A stretch of DNA of 64,000 bases from the NCBI RefSeq assembly GCF_900112005.1, contig NZ_FOKK01000008.1, forward strand, positions 42,523 through 106,522. The letters are read 5' to 3'. The DNA comes from Algoriphagus aquimarinus. GTDB lineage: Bacteria; Bacteroidota; Bacteroidia; Cytophagales; Cyclobacteriaceae. The position numbers and the translations under genes were made by a program. Under the pieces are notes generated by a model, which saw nothing but the letters and a program-made list of their open reading frames with translations, was not told where the DNA came from and did not search any database. Numbering within the stretch: position 1 is the first letter of the stretch; the number at the start of each line of letters is the position of its first letter. Shown piece after piece: positions 17,885 through 28,328 of this stretch.

Positions 17885-17914
17885 AAAAAGAGGTCAGTTT
17901 ATAAAACTGACCTC
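17885..17914 (-). terminator. Terminator of the first susCD operon
   Basis: Arms GAGGTCAGTTT (17890-17900) and AAACTGACCTC (17904-17914). On the minus strand a T-run follows (A-run at 17883-17888 on plus). Placed about 70 bases past the SusD stop. Confidence 0.82.
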
Positions 17915-17982
17915 AATTTGTTGTTTTTCCTTGACTGAGTAACGACTAAGAATCACCACAGAGTACAAGGTGTGAACCTTAT

Positions 17983-19818
17983 TTATTCTCCCGCATCTAT
18001 AGTTGTAAGCGGTGGGATATTGTTTTCAGAACCGTAGTAACCTTCATTTTGATTTAGGTGACCTTTGGTATTTGAATTAATGGCTCCTTGAGGAATAGGC
18101 CATAATACGTGATAAGGACTCATAGTATAGGTGTCACCATGTCTGGTAAATACACCTTTGTTATAGTAATCTGTCTTTTCCATAATTCTATCGTAGTAGA
18201 AATTATTCTGAGAGAAGTCAGCTTCGTTATAGCTTTTGCCATTGTAGGCAGTTTTACCTGTCATTGCGAAGATTCTTGCCATTCTAGTCAGCTCAGTTTT
18301 TCTTGGCTCCTCATAGTATAGCTCTCTCGCTCTTTCGTCCAAGATAGTACCGATGTTGATTTGAGACGCATCGTAAGATCCTGCACCAGCTCTGTTTCTT
18401 ACAGCATTGATGTCTGCAGCAGCTCCAGCAAGGTCACCCATCCAGAATTTAGCTTCAGCTCTTAGCAAGTAAGATTCAGCCAATCTGAAAATGTACCAAT
18501 CAGTTTCTCCACCTTGAGGCTGAGTACGCTTTGGATCTGGAACATACAATTTGTAGTGTGGCCATGAGAACCAGCTTCTGATTGTATCTACTACTAAAAC
18601 TACTCCATCATCATTCCTGAATTCAAGATTTTTACCATAGTACGTGTCTTTTCCGTTGATGCTTGGATTATTATATACCAAGTCAGTCATGTTCATCCAA
18701 TTACCTGGAGCATGTCTCAAGTCATTTTCATCATCCCATATCATACTTTGGTGATACCATGTACCTCTAAGTCTGCCGATTCCGCGACCAATTTCAGTTA
18801 CCTGATCAATAGCTATGTCTGATTTGTCCGAAGTACCTTTGTTTCCAGCCGGAGTATTGATGTTTGATCCCCAGAAAGGGACCGCATTTCTCATTGTGAT
18901 AATACCTCCTGAGCTTCCATCAGTATCGATTCTATCCATTACCAGTAGAATTGATTCTGTGTTAGAAATAGGAGACTTGTTTTCAGGTCTGTGAAGATCC
19001 CATACCACATTTTTAGTAGGGTCGCCTTTATCTACTCCGAATCTTTGTGTCATTAGAGCATAAGGACCTGCATCAATCAATCTATTGGCTACATCAAGTG
19101 CATCCTGAAATTCGCCAAGAGCAAGATTGACTTTGATTAATAGATGTTGAAGTGCTCCCTTAGGAACTCTACCTCTATCCATTTGAACAGGGATCCACTC
19201 TTCTCCCCACTCAAGATCTTCTTTCATTTTTTTAAGAATGACTGTTCGATCTGTTGAATAAAAATCTAGCTTAGGGGTTGTAATTTCATCCAGAATTAAT
19301 GGGATATCACCGAATTGCTGAGTTAGTCTATAATAACGTAATGACCTGTGGAAGTAGGCTGTAGCAAGAAGATGGTTCCTCTCTGCTTCAGATTCATAAT
19401 TCTGAGGTTCATCAATTCTTGAAACAACCGTATTTGCGTATTTTATTCCTTTGTAACCTTCGTACCAATACCATCCTATTCTGTTGGTGTTAGTAGAGTT
19501 TAAGTTTGCATCAGGAGTAATGAGCAAATTCATATCCTGTGCAGGACCAGACTTATCTGTAGTACCTTCTATAGCTACTTCAGAGAAAATATGCTCTGTA
19601 AGGATAGGAGATCCATCACCAGTATATTCATGGCGCATGTTTCTTTCACAGGCCACTAGTGCTGCCCATAATCCACTTGCGTCGTTGTAGGTGTTTTCAG
19701 GAGAGTAGAAAGATAGAGGCTTTGGCTCTAGCCAATCTTCATTACATCCGGAAGTGACTGCTATAATTAATCCTGTTAAAAGGATTTTTATCGAGTTTGT
19801 TTTACTTCTTATATTCAT
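17983..19818 (-). CDS. SusD/RagB-like outer-membrane lipoprotein (first system)
   Basis: A 611-residue surface glycan-binding lipoprotein. The signal peptide ends at Cys25 (VTSGCNEDW), placing it on the outer membrane. The helical SusD core has TPR-like pairs (about 120-250) and the C-terminal RagB/SusD segment includes [33 protein letters not shown], the typical NxVRxRAG motif. It caps the SusC transporter encoded 17 bases upstream and captures oligosaccharides. At 611 residues it is longer than a common SusD. The substrate is not readable, but the operator upstream of its partner gene links it to uronate use. Confidence 0.93.
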   Translation of the reverse strand: MNIRSKTNSIKILLTGLIIAVTSGCNEDWLEPKPLSFYSPENTYNDASGLWAALVACERNMRHEYTGDGSPILTEHIFSEVAIEGTTDKSGPAQDMNLLITPDANLNSTNTNRIGWYWYEGYKGIKYANTVVSRIDEPQNYESEAERNHLLATAYFHRSLRYYRLTQQFGDIPLILDEITTPKLDFYSTDRTVILKKMKEDLEWGEEWIPVQMDRGRVPKGALQHLLIKVNLALGEFQDALDVANRLIDAGPYALMTQRFGVDKGDPTKNVVWDLHRPENKSPISNTESILLVMDRIDTDGSSGGIITMRNAVPFWGSNINTPAGNKGTSDKSDIAIDQVTEIGRGIGRLRGTWYHQSMIWDDENDLRHAPGNWMNMTDLVYNNPSINGKDTYYGKNLEFRNDDGVVLVVDTIRSWFSWPHYKLYVPDPKRTQPQGGETDWYIFRLAESYLLRAEAKFWMGDLAGAAADINAVRNRAGAGSYDASQINIGTILDERARELYYEEPRKTELTRMARIFAMTGKTAYNGKSYNEADFSQNNFYYDRIMEKTDYYNKGVFTRHGDTYTMSPYHVLWPIPQGAINSNTKGHLNQNEGYYGSENNIPPLTTIDAGE

Positions 19819-19835
19819 TTTGATATTTTTTTAGC

Positions 19836-22800
19836 TTACAGAGTGACATCAATTCCAAGGGTGAAATATCTTGGGATAGGCCCGGAATTTTCTGGATCCC
19901 AGAAGTCCCACTCTGGAGCAAAGAATCCTACATTTCTGATGTTTCCGTATACTCGTAGATTTGTGATTTTAGCTTTCTCTATTATTTGCTTAGGGAAATT
20001 GTAACCCATAGAGATATTTTCTAGACGTATAAAAGATTTCTTACGGTAGATGCTATAACCACCTGCACTACCCTCACTAGAGTTAAGTCTTGCCCACTCA
20101 TTGTTCGGATTTTCTTCTGTCCAGTAAGGAGTTACATAAGAGCTAGTTCTATCCAAGAAGCCATCTCTGTTTTTCATTTGATTAAATGAACCTTCATGTC
20201 CCCAATACGAGTACATCATGAAAGAAACATCTAGGTTTTTGAAGAGTGTAAACTCATTTCTCAAACTCCAACGGAAGCGTGGCTCTGTATAACCTTGGAA
20301 TTGTCTATCTGCGTTTGTGAATTTACCATCACCATCTACATCAACGACTTTAAAATCACCTGGCTTTACACCATATTCTGCAGCAGCTTCTGCTTCATCT
20401 GATTGCCAAATTCCATCTGTTTTGTAATTCCAGATCTGATCGATAGCATGACCGATGAACCATCCATTACTTGGATCGTCTAGCTCTACGCCATTTTCGT
20501 CCAAATCACCATATAAGCTAACTATCTCATTTCTGTTTAATTGAAAATTAGCCGTGGTTCTCCATGTCAAATTCTTTGTTTCAAAATTGGTTGAATTCAA
20601 AGTAAGCTCGAAACCCTTGTTGTCAACTTGTCCTAAGTTGTCCCATACATAGTTGAACCCAAGGAAATCAGGTAAACTTCTTTGTACAAGCAAATCTGTA
20701 GTAGCCATTTTGTACATCTCAATAGTACCTGTTAATCTGGTTTTGAGTATAGAGAAATCAATACCTAAGTTGAAAGATTCTGTTCTTTCCCACTGAAGAT
20801 TACTGTTCTGCATTCTGTTTACATAAAGCTGATTGACTAGGTAAAGCTCACCACTTGGTCTTTGGTAAAAGTATTTTCCTGTATTCAAATCAGAAAGTGC
20901 TACGTATCTACCGATATCTCTGTTACCATTACTTCCCCATGAGAATCTCATTTTACCGAAGTCTAACCAATCAATATTGACAAAGTTTTCATCAGAGAAA
21001 ACCCATCCAACTGCAGCAGAATAGAATAATGCTCTAGGATTGCTCTGACCAAATGCGGAGTAACCATCTCTTCTTAGTGAAACAGTGGTAGAATATTTAC
21101 CATCGTAAGAATAGATCAAACGACCCATTAGTGCATCACCTGTGCTGTATTCGTCATTACTAGAGATAATTGGGTTGATACCACCACCAATGTTGTGATA
21201 ACCCAAACGATCATGAGGCTCAAAACCGTTGTTCGTCATGGTATTATCCCATGATTGGAATTTCTCTGCATTCACCAAGAAAGTGGCATTGAAATCATGC
21301 TTTTCAGCAAAAGTTTTCTGCCAAGTCAAGATATTATCAATTTGCCAGTAGTATTCTTTGCGTTGTCTTCTTGATGCTATTCCTCCTGATGCACCCCACA
21401 CTTCGTGCTCAGCAGATTGATGATTGAAGTATTCGTAGTACTCAAATCTCGGAGTGAAATTGGTTCTGAAATTGAAACCAAAAGGAAGCTTAATAGCAGC
21501 AAAAAGAGTAGAGTTGATATTTACGTCTCTATCAGTTCTGTCTATGTATGTTCTGTCATAGAAAGGATGTGTTCCTCCACTCTGCTCATCATTTGGTCTC
21601 CATTTGTAAGTGCCATCTTCGTTATACTCAGAACCCCATGGAGATAATGTTCTATATAGTCCAGAACTTACAGGGACTTTACTTTGGTCTTGTGTTGCGA
21701 ACTGAACATTCATACCTACAGTAAGCCATTTGTTGACTTTGCCTTCAAGGTTGATTCTGGTACGGATAGTCTCATACTCATCACCGATGATGATACCTTC
21801 ATTGTTTAGGTAACCTACAGACCAATAATAATTGATGTTATCAGTTCTTCCGGAAAGACTTACAGTATAATCTTGTCTGAATCCAGTCTGAAAGATCTTA
21901 TCTCTCCAGTCAACAGAATTTCCAGCTAGGTAGTTTTTGATTTCTTCAGGCTGCATGTTTAGTCTTTGAAGCCAAACAGTAACAGGATCTCCTGATGATC
22001 CATCATATGCCATCCAATCTTCTAGAGACACATCACTTGGTAGTTTTCTCGGGTCAGAGAATTCATAAGGATCGTAACCACCAGCATTGATACTTTTAAA
22101 GACATCTTCTCTCCAGCTAATAAATTCGTCTGGACCATAAACGTCAGGATAAGTAGCCATTGTAGCTAGACCTGCATTTGCATTGAATTTAATAATTGAT
22201 TTACCTACGGTTCCTTTTTTAGTAGTAATAAGTATTACTCCGTTGGCAGCCTTTGCTCCAAATACTGCTGCAGCACTGGCATCTTTCAATACTTCTAAGT
22301 TTTCGATATCATTCGGATTGATATCTGCTAGCTCACCATAGTAAATTGCTCCATCTAACACTAATAAAGGAGAGTTTCCTGCATTAAGAGAAGTCTGACC
22401 CCTTACTTGAAGTGATCCACCACCTTTTGCAGAAGTACTGATTCCTACATTAAGACCAGCAGCGTTACCTCTTAGGATATCCTGAACTGAGTTTGGATTC
22501 TCATTTTCCAGTTTGCTTGGATTCACAGAAGAAACGGCACCAGTGATATCACGCTTTTTAGCAGTACCATATCCGATCACGACTACTTCTTCAAGGTCGG
22601 AAGCATTAGGATTCATTGTTAGGTCAATTACAGATTGATTGCCTACTTCTATTTCTAGAGGATCGTATCCGATAAAAGAGAAAACTAGCGTGCTAGTTCT
22701 AGGCGCTGAGATGGAGTATTTTCCATCTAGATCTGTAGTTGTCCCTGTAGTAGTTCCTTTTAACAGGATTGTTACCCCAGGGAGAGGCATGTCTGTTTCA

Positions 22801-22907
22801 TCGAGAACAGTTCCTGTAATTTGTACTTCCTGTGCATACGCCACTGTGACGCTTATGCATAGCAGGAATACAATAAACCAGAGGTTTTTGTAAAATTTGT
22901 ACCGCAT
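19836..22907 (-). CDS. SusC/RagA-like TonB-dependent transporter (first system)
   Basis: About 1023 residues from ATG 22907. The frame is open back to a TTG at 22952, but that would add 15 residues before a normal signal peptide (MRYKFYKNLWFIVFLLC...AYAQ). After the signal come a carboxypeptidase-regulatory-like domain (ITGTVLDETDMPLPGVTILLKG), the SusC box DLEEVVVIGYG, a plug domain and a 22-strand barrel ending YFTLGIDVTL. It imports oligosaccharides across the outer membrane using TonB energy, with SusD as lid. An operator-like site lies 126 bases upstream. Confidence 0.95.
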   Translation of the reverse strand: MRYKFYKNLWFIVFLLCISVTVAYAQEVQITGTVLDETDMPLPGVTILLKGTTTGTTTDLDGKYSISAPRTSTLVFSFIGYDPLEIEVGNQSVIDLTMNPNASDLEEVVVIGYGTAKKRDITGAVSSVNPSKLENENPNSVQDILRGNAAGLNVGISTSAKGGGSLQVRGQTSLNAGNSPLLVLDGAIYYGELADINPNDIENLEVLKDASAAAVFGAKAANGVILITTKKGTVGKSIIKFNANAGLATMATYPDVYGPDEFISWREDVFKSINAGGYDPYEFSDPRKLPSDVSLEDWMAYDGSSGDPVTVWLQRLNMQPEEIKNYLAGNSVDWRDKIFQTGFRQDYTVSLSGRTDNINYYWSVGYLNNEGIIIGDEYETIRTRINLEGKVNKWLTVGMNVQFATQDQSKVPVSSGLYRTLSPWGSEYNEDGTYKWRPNDEQSGGTHPFYDRTYIDRTDRDVNINSTLFAAIKLPFGFNFRTNFTPRFEYYEYFNHQSAEHEVWGASGGIASRRQRKEYYWQIDNILTWQKTFAEKHDFNATFLVNAEKFQSWDNTMTNNGFEPHDRLGYHNIGGGINPIISSNDEYSTGDALMGRLIYSYDGKYSTTVSLRRDGYSAFGQSNPRALFYSAAVGWVFSDENFVNIDWLDFGKMRFSWGSNGNRDIGRYVALSDLNTGKYFYQRPSGELYLVNQLYVNRMQNSNLQWERTESFNLGIDFSILKTRLTGTIEMYKMATTDLLVQRSLPDFLGFNYVWDNLGQVDNKGFELTLNSTNFETKNLTWRTTANFQLNRNEIVSLYGDLDENGVELDDPSNGWFIGHAIDQIWNYKTDGIWQSDEAEAAAEYGVKPGDFKVVDVDGDGKFTNADRQFQGYTEPRFRWSLRNEFTLFKNLDVSFMMYSYWGHEGSFNQMKNRDGFLDRTSSYVTPYWTEENPNNEWARLNSSEGSAGGYSIYRKKSFIRLENISMGYNFPKQIIEKAKITNLRVYGNIRNVGFFAPEWDFWDPENSGPIPRYFTLGIDVTL

Positions 22908-23032
22908 AAGTTGGGGGTTATTTGTTAATGAATAAGTTGACTTAGGTGTCAATTAGTCTTAATTAAGAATAATTAACATTCCAATATATAAGTAAATAGA
23001 CCTTCTGGCCTAATTCATCTAGTAATAATCCG

Positions 23033-23046
23033 CGCAATCGATTTCG
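23033..23046. promoter_or_regulatory. Predicted LacI-family operator before first susC
   Basis: CGCAATCGATTTCG matches CGNAANCGWTTNCG and lies 126 bases before the susC start at 22907. The rest of the 22908-23281 spacer is A+T-rich and shows only the second operon's terminator. Confidence 0.68.
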
Positions 23047-23214
23047 GGGCTTGTAGTGCGGTTTTTTAGTTTTATCCGCTAATAAAAATAGATTTGTATT
23101 GTTCCTTTTGTATAGTAGTCACGTGTATTTATGGACTAGAAAAGTATAGGTAATAGTACTTTTAGATGTTATATATCTGTTTCTAATTTATCGTTTAGTA
23201 GGAGTGTACAGAAT

Positions 23215-23247
23215 AAAAAAGAGCTGCTTCGAATTTCGAAGCAGCTC
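23215..23247 (-). terminator. Terminator of the second susCD operon
   Basis: Perfect 13-base arms GAGCTGCTTCGAA (23221-23233) and TTCGAAGCAGCTC (23235-23247). The A-run at 23215-23220 becomes the T-tract on the minus strand. It follows the SusD gene ending at 23282. Confidence 0.9.
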
Positions 23248-23281
23248 TTGAAGTATTATATTTTGTATATCCGTAAATAAC

Positions 23282-24952
23282 TTAATATCCTGGATTTTGA
23301 GGGAAGGCACTTGCGTTTCCTTCAGCACGGTCAATTTGGTTTTGAGGAATTGGTCTCAAAACATGGAATGCCTGAATGTTTGGAGCTCCTTGTGGATTGT
23401 AAGCTTTCACTCGCTCTACAAGTATTCCCCATCTTTTAAGATCCAACCATCTAGTTTGCTCACCAATAAGTTCTCTAGCTCTTTCTTCTGTAATGAAGTC
23501 GAAAGTCAGTTGAGATTCAGAGATTTCCATAGCAGCTTGTTTTCCTGGGAAAGCGGCTCTTCTTCTCACTGTATTAATGTTCTTCGTAGCTAAGTCAATT
23601 TTACCTTGTCTAAACTGCGCCTCAGCAAGTAGGAGATAGGTGTCTGCAAGACGCATAGCAATGTAATCTCTACCACCTTCAAACTGTGTACGATCTGCAC
23701 GTCCTGGATCCATTTGCTTTTTTAGGGCAGGGAATAACCTCTCAGTGTATAGTTCTGGAGTCAACACTTGATAAGGATACTTGGCTCTTTCTGCCGAAGA
23801 CATATTGTATCCTGGAAGCCAAATAGTAGTGTCTCCAGCTGCAAATGTTACTGAAGCTTTAGATTTATCGAATGTTGTATTGTACGTACCTGGCTTATTG
23901 GACAAGAAATTGTCACGGTATGTTTTCTTATACCTAGAGTCATTTACTCTCTCACCAAAAATTGTGTTCAAAGTATAGTCAGTGGACTTGAAACGTTTGA
24001 ATGGTCGACCATTCTCAGTGTCTCTTTGCATTCCCGGCTGTACGTCATATTCCATCAAGAAGAAAACGTGTGAATTGTTACCGCCTCCATTTGTCAATGG
24101 ATCATAGGTGTACTGAGTAGACCAGATCACCTCATCGTTGATTTCATTTCCGAAAGCATGCACATTCGCAAAATCATCAAGAAGTTTGAATCCGTAATTA
24201 GAGATGACACTCTGCAATAGCGTTTCAGCTTTAGAATAATCTGAAGCTTCTCCAGCTTCGGAAGTAGCTTTAGTAAGGTATACTCTACCCAATAAGTGCT
24301 CTGCAGCTGGGCGAGTAGCTCTACCATAATCTGACGATTTTGCTTTGGCTTCTAGGTTTGGAATAGCTTCTTGCAGATCCTTAATTATAGCAGCATAAAT
24401 TGTTGCTACAGAGGAACGCGTAACTTCCTTAGTAGGAGCTGTGGTCTCACTAAGCTGTAAGTCCAATGCTCCAAAAAGCTGTACCATAATGAAATAATGG
24501 TGAGCTCGGATGAACTTAGCTTCTGAAACGCGTTGCGCTATCAGGTCTTGAGAGATCCCTGTAAGATTCACAGATCTGTCAATAACTGCATTACAGGTAT
24601 TTATACCAGCATAGAAACCATCCCATAACTCACGTACATGACCATTTTGAGAATCAAACTGATTGGTATAGGTATTCATGAATTTCCATGAACCATCCGC
24701 GCCATTGGTAAAGATGTCCGTACCGAAAGATGTGAAGTTATTTCCACGCTCTGTTCCATACCATAAACGCATGCTGCTGTAAGCTGCGTTTATGCCGTCA
24801 TTCATGCCTTTAGGCGTGTTCAAGTAATCATTGCCTATGCGGGCAACAACATCCTCTTCCAGAAATCCATCGCAGGAAACTGCCGCTGAAAGTCCAAGGA
24901 TTAGGGCAGTAGACTTTGCCCAATATTTTATATTTATAGCTAATTTTTTCAT
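23282..24952 (-). CDS. SusD/RagB-like outer-membrane lipoprotein (second system)
   Basis: A 556-residue SusD-type lipoprotein. The signal peptide runs to Cys27 (LSAAVSCDGFLEE). SusD-like N-terminal domain, TPR-like helices (RAHHYFIMVQLFGALDL region near 150) and the C-terminal RLADTYLLLAEAQFRQGKIDLATKNINTVRRRA block are all present. Encoded 6 bases after its SusC partner. It shares only the general pattern with the first system's SusD, so the two systems probably take different oligosaccharides. Confidence 0.93.
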   Translation of the reverse strand: MKKLAINIKYWAKSTALILGLSAAVSCDGFLEEDVVARIGNDYLNTPKGMNDGINAAYSSMRLWYGTERGNNFTSFGTDIFTNGADGSWKFMNTYTNQFDSQNGHVRELWDGFYAGINTCNAVIDRSVNLTGISQDLIAQRVSEAKFIRAHHYFIMVQLFGALDLQLSETTAPTKEVTRSSVATIYAAIIKDLQEAIPNLEAKAKSSDYGRATRPAAEHLLGRVYLTKATSEAGEASDYSKAETLLQSVISNYGFKLLDDFANVHAFGNEINDEVIWSTQYTYDPLTNGGGNNSHVFFLMEYDVQPGMQRDTENGRPFKRFKSTDYTLNTIFGERVNDSRYKKTYRDNFLSNKPGTYNTTFDKSKASVTFAAGDTTIWLPGYNMSSAERAKYPYQVLTPELYTERLFPALKKQMDPGRADRTQFEGGRDYIAMRLADTYLLLAEAQFRQGKIDLATKNINTVRRRAAFPGKQAAMEISESQLTFDFITEERARELIGEQTRWLDLKRWGILVERVKAYNPQGAPNIQAFHVLRPIPQNQIDRAEGNASAFPQNPGY

Positions 24953-24958
24953 TGTTGA

Positions 24959-27900
24959 TTAGAATTTAGCATTTATACCAAATGTGAAAGAAGTGATAGC
25001 AGGGGATACGTTCGCATTTACTGCGCCCGCGCCTATGCCTTGCTCACCATCCAAATAAACTTCTGGATCAATACCTTTATGCTCAGAACGGTAGTTTGCA
25101 AAAATGAACGGCTGCTGAATACTTGTGTAAATTCTCAAGTTTGTCATTCCGATTTTCTTCGCAGCTTCTGGGCTGAAATTGTATCCAAAGTTGATGTTTC
25201 TCACCTTGATGAAAGATCCATCAAAGTACTCCATAGAGCTAGCATATTTTGCGCTTTCCTGGTTTACGTTTGGTCTAGGATATGCATTGGTAGGATTGTC
25301 TGGAGTCCAATAATCAATATCCAAGTTGTTATAACGTCCAGCTAAGGAGTTGTTACTTGTGTGGAACTGAGATCTAAGCATGTAACCAAATCTTCCGTAT
25401 AAGAAGAAGGATAAATCAAATCCTTTGTAGCTGAATCTGTTAGTGAAACCTAGAGCAAAATTAGGAACAGCTGATCCCAAGAATTGTCTGTCTTCAGAGT
25501 TGATTACTCCATCACCATTAAAATCTTCTATTTTGATCTCACCTGGCTTACTTCCAAAAGCTTTTGCCTCATCGATCTCAGATGTTTGCCAGATACCGAT
25601 TTTCTTCAAATCATAGAAAATTGTCAAAGGCTGACCAATAAATCTACCTGCTGAAATATCATCACCATTTGGAAGAGAGATAATTTCCTCTGTGTTTTTA
25701 GTGAAGACGATGTCTGAGCTCCAGACGAAGCCACCTTTCTCAACGTTTAAAGTTGAAAGGGTAAGTTCAATACCTCTATTTTGAGTTTCGCCGATGTTAG
25801 TTGTGTATCCACCGAAACCAATAGAGTTTGGCAATGGCTGAGGTGCCAATAGATCACTTGTATTAGTGACGTAATACTCTAAGGAACCGAAAATTCTGCT
25901 TTTCCAAATAGCGAAATCAAGACCTAAGTTGAAGGTAGTGGATGTTTCCCACTTCAAATCAGGGTTACCGATTGTTCCTGGTCCGTATCCAAATGCAGCA
26001 CTATTATCATAAGCGTAGCTAGTTCTACCTAGAAGTGCTTGAGTCTGATAAGGGTTGATCGCCTGATTACCAATAGAGCCATAAGAAGCTCTTAGCTTCA
26101 ATTGATCTATCACAGAAGAGTTAGACATGAAGCTTTCAGAATGGATATTCCATCCAAGAGCAACAGAAGGGAAATAAGCGAATCGGTTGTTTGCACCAAA
26201 TCTAGAACTACCATCAGCTCTCAAGGTAGCCGTTACTAGATACTTGTTTTTGTAGTCATAGTTCACTCTTCCCATGAAGGACATTAATGACCATTCCACC
26301 AAGTTAGTGTTAGCTCCTGTGATTTGTGAAGCATCTCCCAATCTGTGATAGAACTGGGATTCAGCTGGAATTCCTAGAACAGAGATAGAAGACTGCTCGT
26401 ACTTATCTCGCTGAATGGACTGAAGTGCAGTTACATTCAGGTTGTGAACTTCATTAAATGTTTTAGAGTAATTCAGGATATTCTCAAGCGTGTAGTTGAA
26501 CGTGAATTCATCGTTGACACTACCTGTAGCGGCACCACCACGTCTAGAGTTAGTCTGAGATCCAGTGAATCTACCGTTTCTGCTGATCGTGATATCTGGA
26601 CCAAACACTAATCTATAACTAAGGCCTGGAAGAATGTCCCACTGAGCAAAAATACTGTTAAAAATTCTATAGTTTTTAGTTAGATCTTCTTGCGCTCCGT
26701 CTACTATTTCAGCAAATGGATTGGTTCTCAAACCGTCAGAAGTAGGAAGGAATATTATATTTCCGTCTTCATCATATGGTTTTCCAAGTGGATTCTCTGC
26801 TAATGCACCTCCAAGTGGATTGAAGTTTTCTCCATTTCGCTCACTGTAAGACACCAAAGTGGATGTGCCGAATTTGATGTTCTTAGTGATCTTATGATCA
26901 ATGTTTGCTCTGAAAGTATAACGAGTGTAATCCTGATTGATAATTACACCTTCGTCTTTAAAGTAGTTAGAAGACACGAAGAAGGTTGTCTTGTCAGATC
27001 CTCCACTTACTCCTAACTGATAACTCTGAATAGATCCGGTTCTCATAAGGCCACCTGGATAATCAGTAGTTCTACCTTGAGCAATACCGTCTAATTCTAT
27101 AGGCTCGAAAATAGTAGCATCTGCTTCTGGTGTAGCTGGACCAGCAGGATAGCCTTCACCAGCTCTACGAGATTCTCTTTTATACTCAGCAAACTCAGGC
27201 CCGTTGAATACATCAATTCTTCCCAGTTCTTTATTGATACCGTAATAAGCATCTAGAGAGACAATAGTTTTACCCACAGTACCTCTTTTGGTGGTGATCA
27301 AAACAACACCATTTGATCCTCTTGATCCGTAAATAGCTGTTGCCGAAGCATCTTTCAATACTTCCATAGAAGTAATATCCTGCGGGTTGATATCATCAAT
27401 ACCGCCTGCTAGTGGAATTCCATCCACTACGTATAGTGGCTCATTTGATGCGTTGAAAGATCTTCTACCTCTGATTCTTACCTGTGGTGAAGAACCTGGC
27501 TTAGATCCTGGCTGCGTCACATCGACACCAGCAGCACGACCTTGAAGTGCTTGTCTAGCATCCTTAATAGGTAATTCTTGAATTTCCTTTGCACCTACAG
27601 AAGAGATCGCTCCAGTAAGCTGACTCTTTTTCGCAGTTCCGTAACCTACAACTACTACTTCATCTAGATCAGATAGATCAGGAGAGAGGTTCACATCAAG
27701 GACGGTTTGGTTACCTACGATTTTTTCAATTGGATTGTATCCAATGAAAGAGAAAATTAGGGTTCCATTAGCCGGAACTGCAATGGAATACTTTCCATCC
27801 AAATCGGAAGTGGTTCCTTTTGTAGTCCCTTTGACTAGGATAGTTGCTCCAGGTAAGGCCATTCCTGATTCGTCATAGACCGTTCCTCTTACTTGAGCTT

Positions 27901-27976
27901 CCTGCGCCCAGCTGTACGAGACAGATAGCAACAGAAAGAGCACTACCCTCAGGTGAGTGTAAAATTTTGCTTGCAT
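24959..27976 (-). CDS. SusC/RagA-like TonB-dependent transporter (second system)
   Basis: A 1005-residue transporter. Signal peptide MQAKFYTHLRVVLFLLLSVSYSWAQ, carboxypeptidase-like domain (VRGTVYDESGMALPGATILVKG), SusC box DLDEVVVVGYGTAKKSQLTGAIS, plug and barrel ending in ITSFTFGINAKF. The N-terminal 100 residues are close to those of the first SusC, whereas the plug and barrel diverge, as expected for duplicated uptake systems with different substrates. A perfect palindromic LacI-type site lies 145 bases upstream. Energy comes from TonB-ExbBD, not encoded here. Confidence 0.95.
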   Translation of the reverse strand: MQAKFYTHLRVVLFLLLSVSYSWAQEAQVRGTVYDESGMALPGATILVKGTTKGTTSDLDGKYSIAVPANGTLIFSFIGYNPIEKIVGNQTVLDVNLSPDLSDLDEVVVVGYGTAKKSQLTGAISSVGAKEIQELPIKDARQALQGRAAGVDVTQPGSKPGSSPQVRIRGRRSFNASNEPLYVVDGIPLAGGIDDINPQDITSMEVLKDASATAIYGSRGSNGVVLITTKRGTVGKTIVSLDAYYGINKELGRIDVFNGPEFAEYKRESRRAGEGYPAGPATPEADATIFEPIELDGIAQGRTTDYPGGLMRTGSIQSYQLGVSGGSDKTTFFVSSNYFKDEGVIINQDYTRYTFRANIDHKITKNIKFGTSTLVSYSERNGENFNPLGGALAENPLGKPYDEDGNIIFLPTSDGLRTNPFAEIVDGAQEDLTKNYRIFNSIFAQWDILPGLSYRLVFGPDITISRNGRFTGSQTNSRRGGAATGSVNDEFTFNYTLENILNYSKTFNEVHNLNVTALQSIQRDKYEQSSISVLGIPAESQFYHRLGDASQITGANTNLVEWSLMSFMGRVNYDYKNKYLVTATLRADGSSRFGANNRFAYFPSVALGWNIHSESFMSNSSVIDQLKLRASYGSIGNQAINPYQTQALLGRTSYAYDNSAAFGYGPGTIGNPDLKWETSTTFNLGLDFAIWKSRIFGSLEYYVTNTSDLLAPQPLPNSIGFGGYTTNIGETQNRGIELTLSTLNVEKGGFVWSSDIVFTKNTEEIISLPNGDDISAGRFIGQPLTIFYDLKKIGIWQTSEIDEAKAFGSKPGEIKIEDFNGDGVINSEDRQFLGSAVPNFALGFTNRFSYKGFDLSFFLYGRFGYMLRSQFHTSNNSLAGRYNNLDIDYWTPDNPTNAYPRPNVNQESAKYASSMEYFDGSFIKVRNINFGYNFSPEAAKKIGMTNLRIYTSIQQPFIFANYRSEHKGIDPEVYLDGEQGIGAGAVNANVSPAITSFTFGINAKF

Positions 27977-28120
27977 GGTAAAATGGGTTTGTTGTTAATA
28001 ATAAGACTTATCAAAGCGTATTAAAGCCTGTTTTTTCTAAAAGAGACATATTGCCACGCTATGATGAAGTCAAGTTAACTTGTTTAAAGCCTATTTTCAA
28101 GAGGATAAGCGGTGGACTTA

Positions 28121-28134
28121 CGCAATCGATTGCG
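28121..28134. promoter_or_regulatory. Predicted LacI-family operator before second susC (perfect palindrome)
   Basis: CGCAATCGATTGCG, extended by A and T on the two sides to a perfect 16-base palindrome (28120-28135). It is the most symmetric of the four CGNAANCGWTTNCG sites. The remainder of 27977-28328 holds only the terminator of the Gfo gene. Confidence 0.72.
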
Positions 28135-28263
28135 TTCTTTTTTGCATTGTACTTTAACTTATCAGTTCCTAAAAAAATGTTTAGTGTGATAATATGTCTG
28201 ATAAGCCGTATTACTGAGTGTTTTTGATGCTATTGCTTTTGTCCTTTCTGTCTAATATAAAAA

Positions 28264-28304
28264 TAAAAAAAAACACCTGATCAGTTTATAGATCAGGTGT
28301 TTTT
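28264..28304 (-). terminator. Terminator of the DUF1080-Gfo operon
   Basis: Stem ACACCTGATC / GATCAGGTGT within an A-run and T-run (about 28264-28304), just past the Gfo/Idh stop at 28329. It works on the minus strand. Confidence 0.88.
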
Positions 28305-28328
28305 GAAATGAAGTCTATTATGATAAAG

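Noticed and set aside
19836-27976. The two susC genes as a recent duplication
   Set aside because: Only the first 100 residues are close. Plug and barrel differ widely, so this is an old paralogy and not a recent tandem copy.
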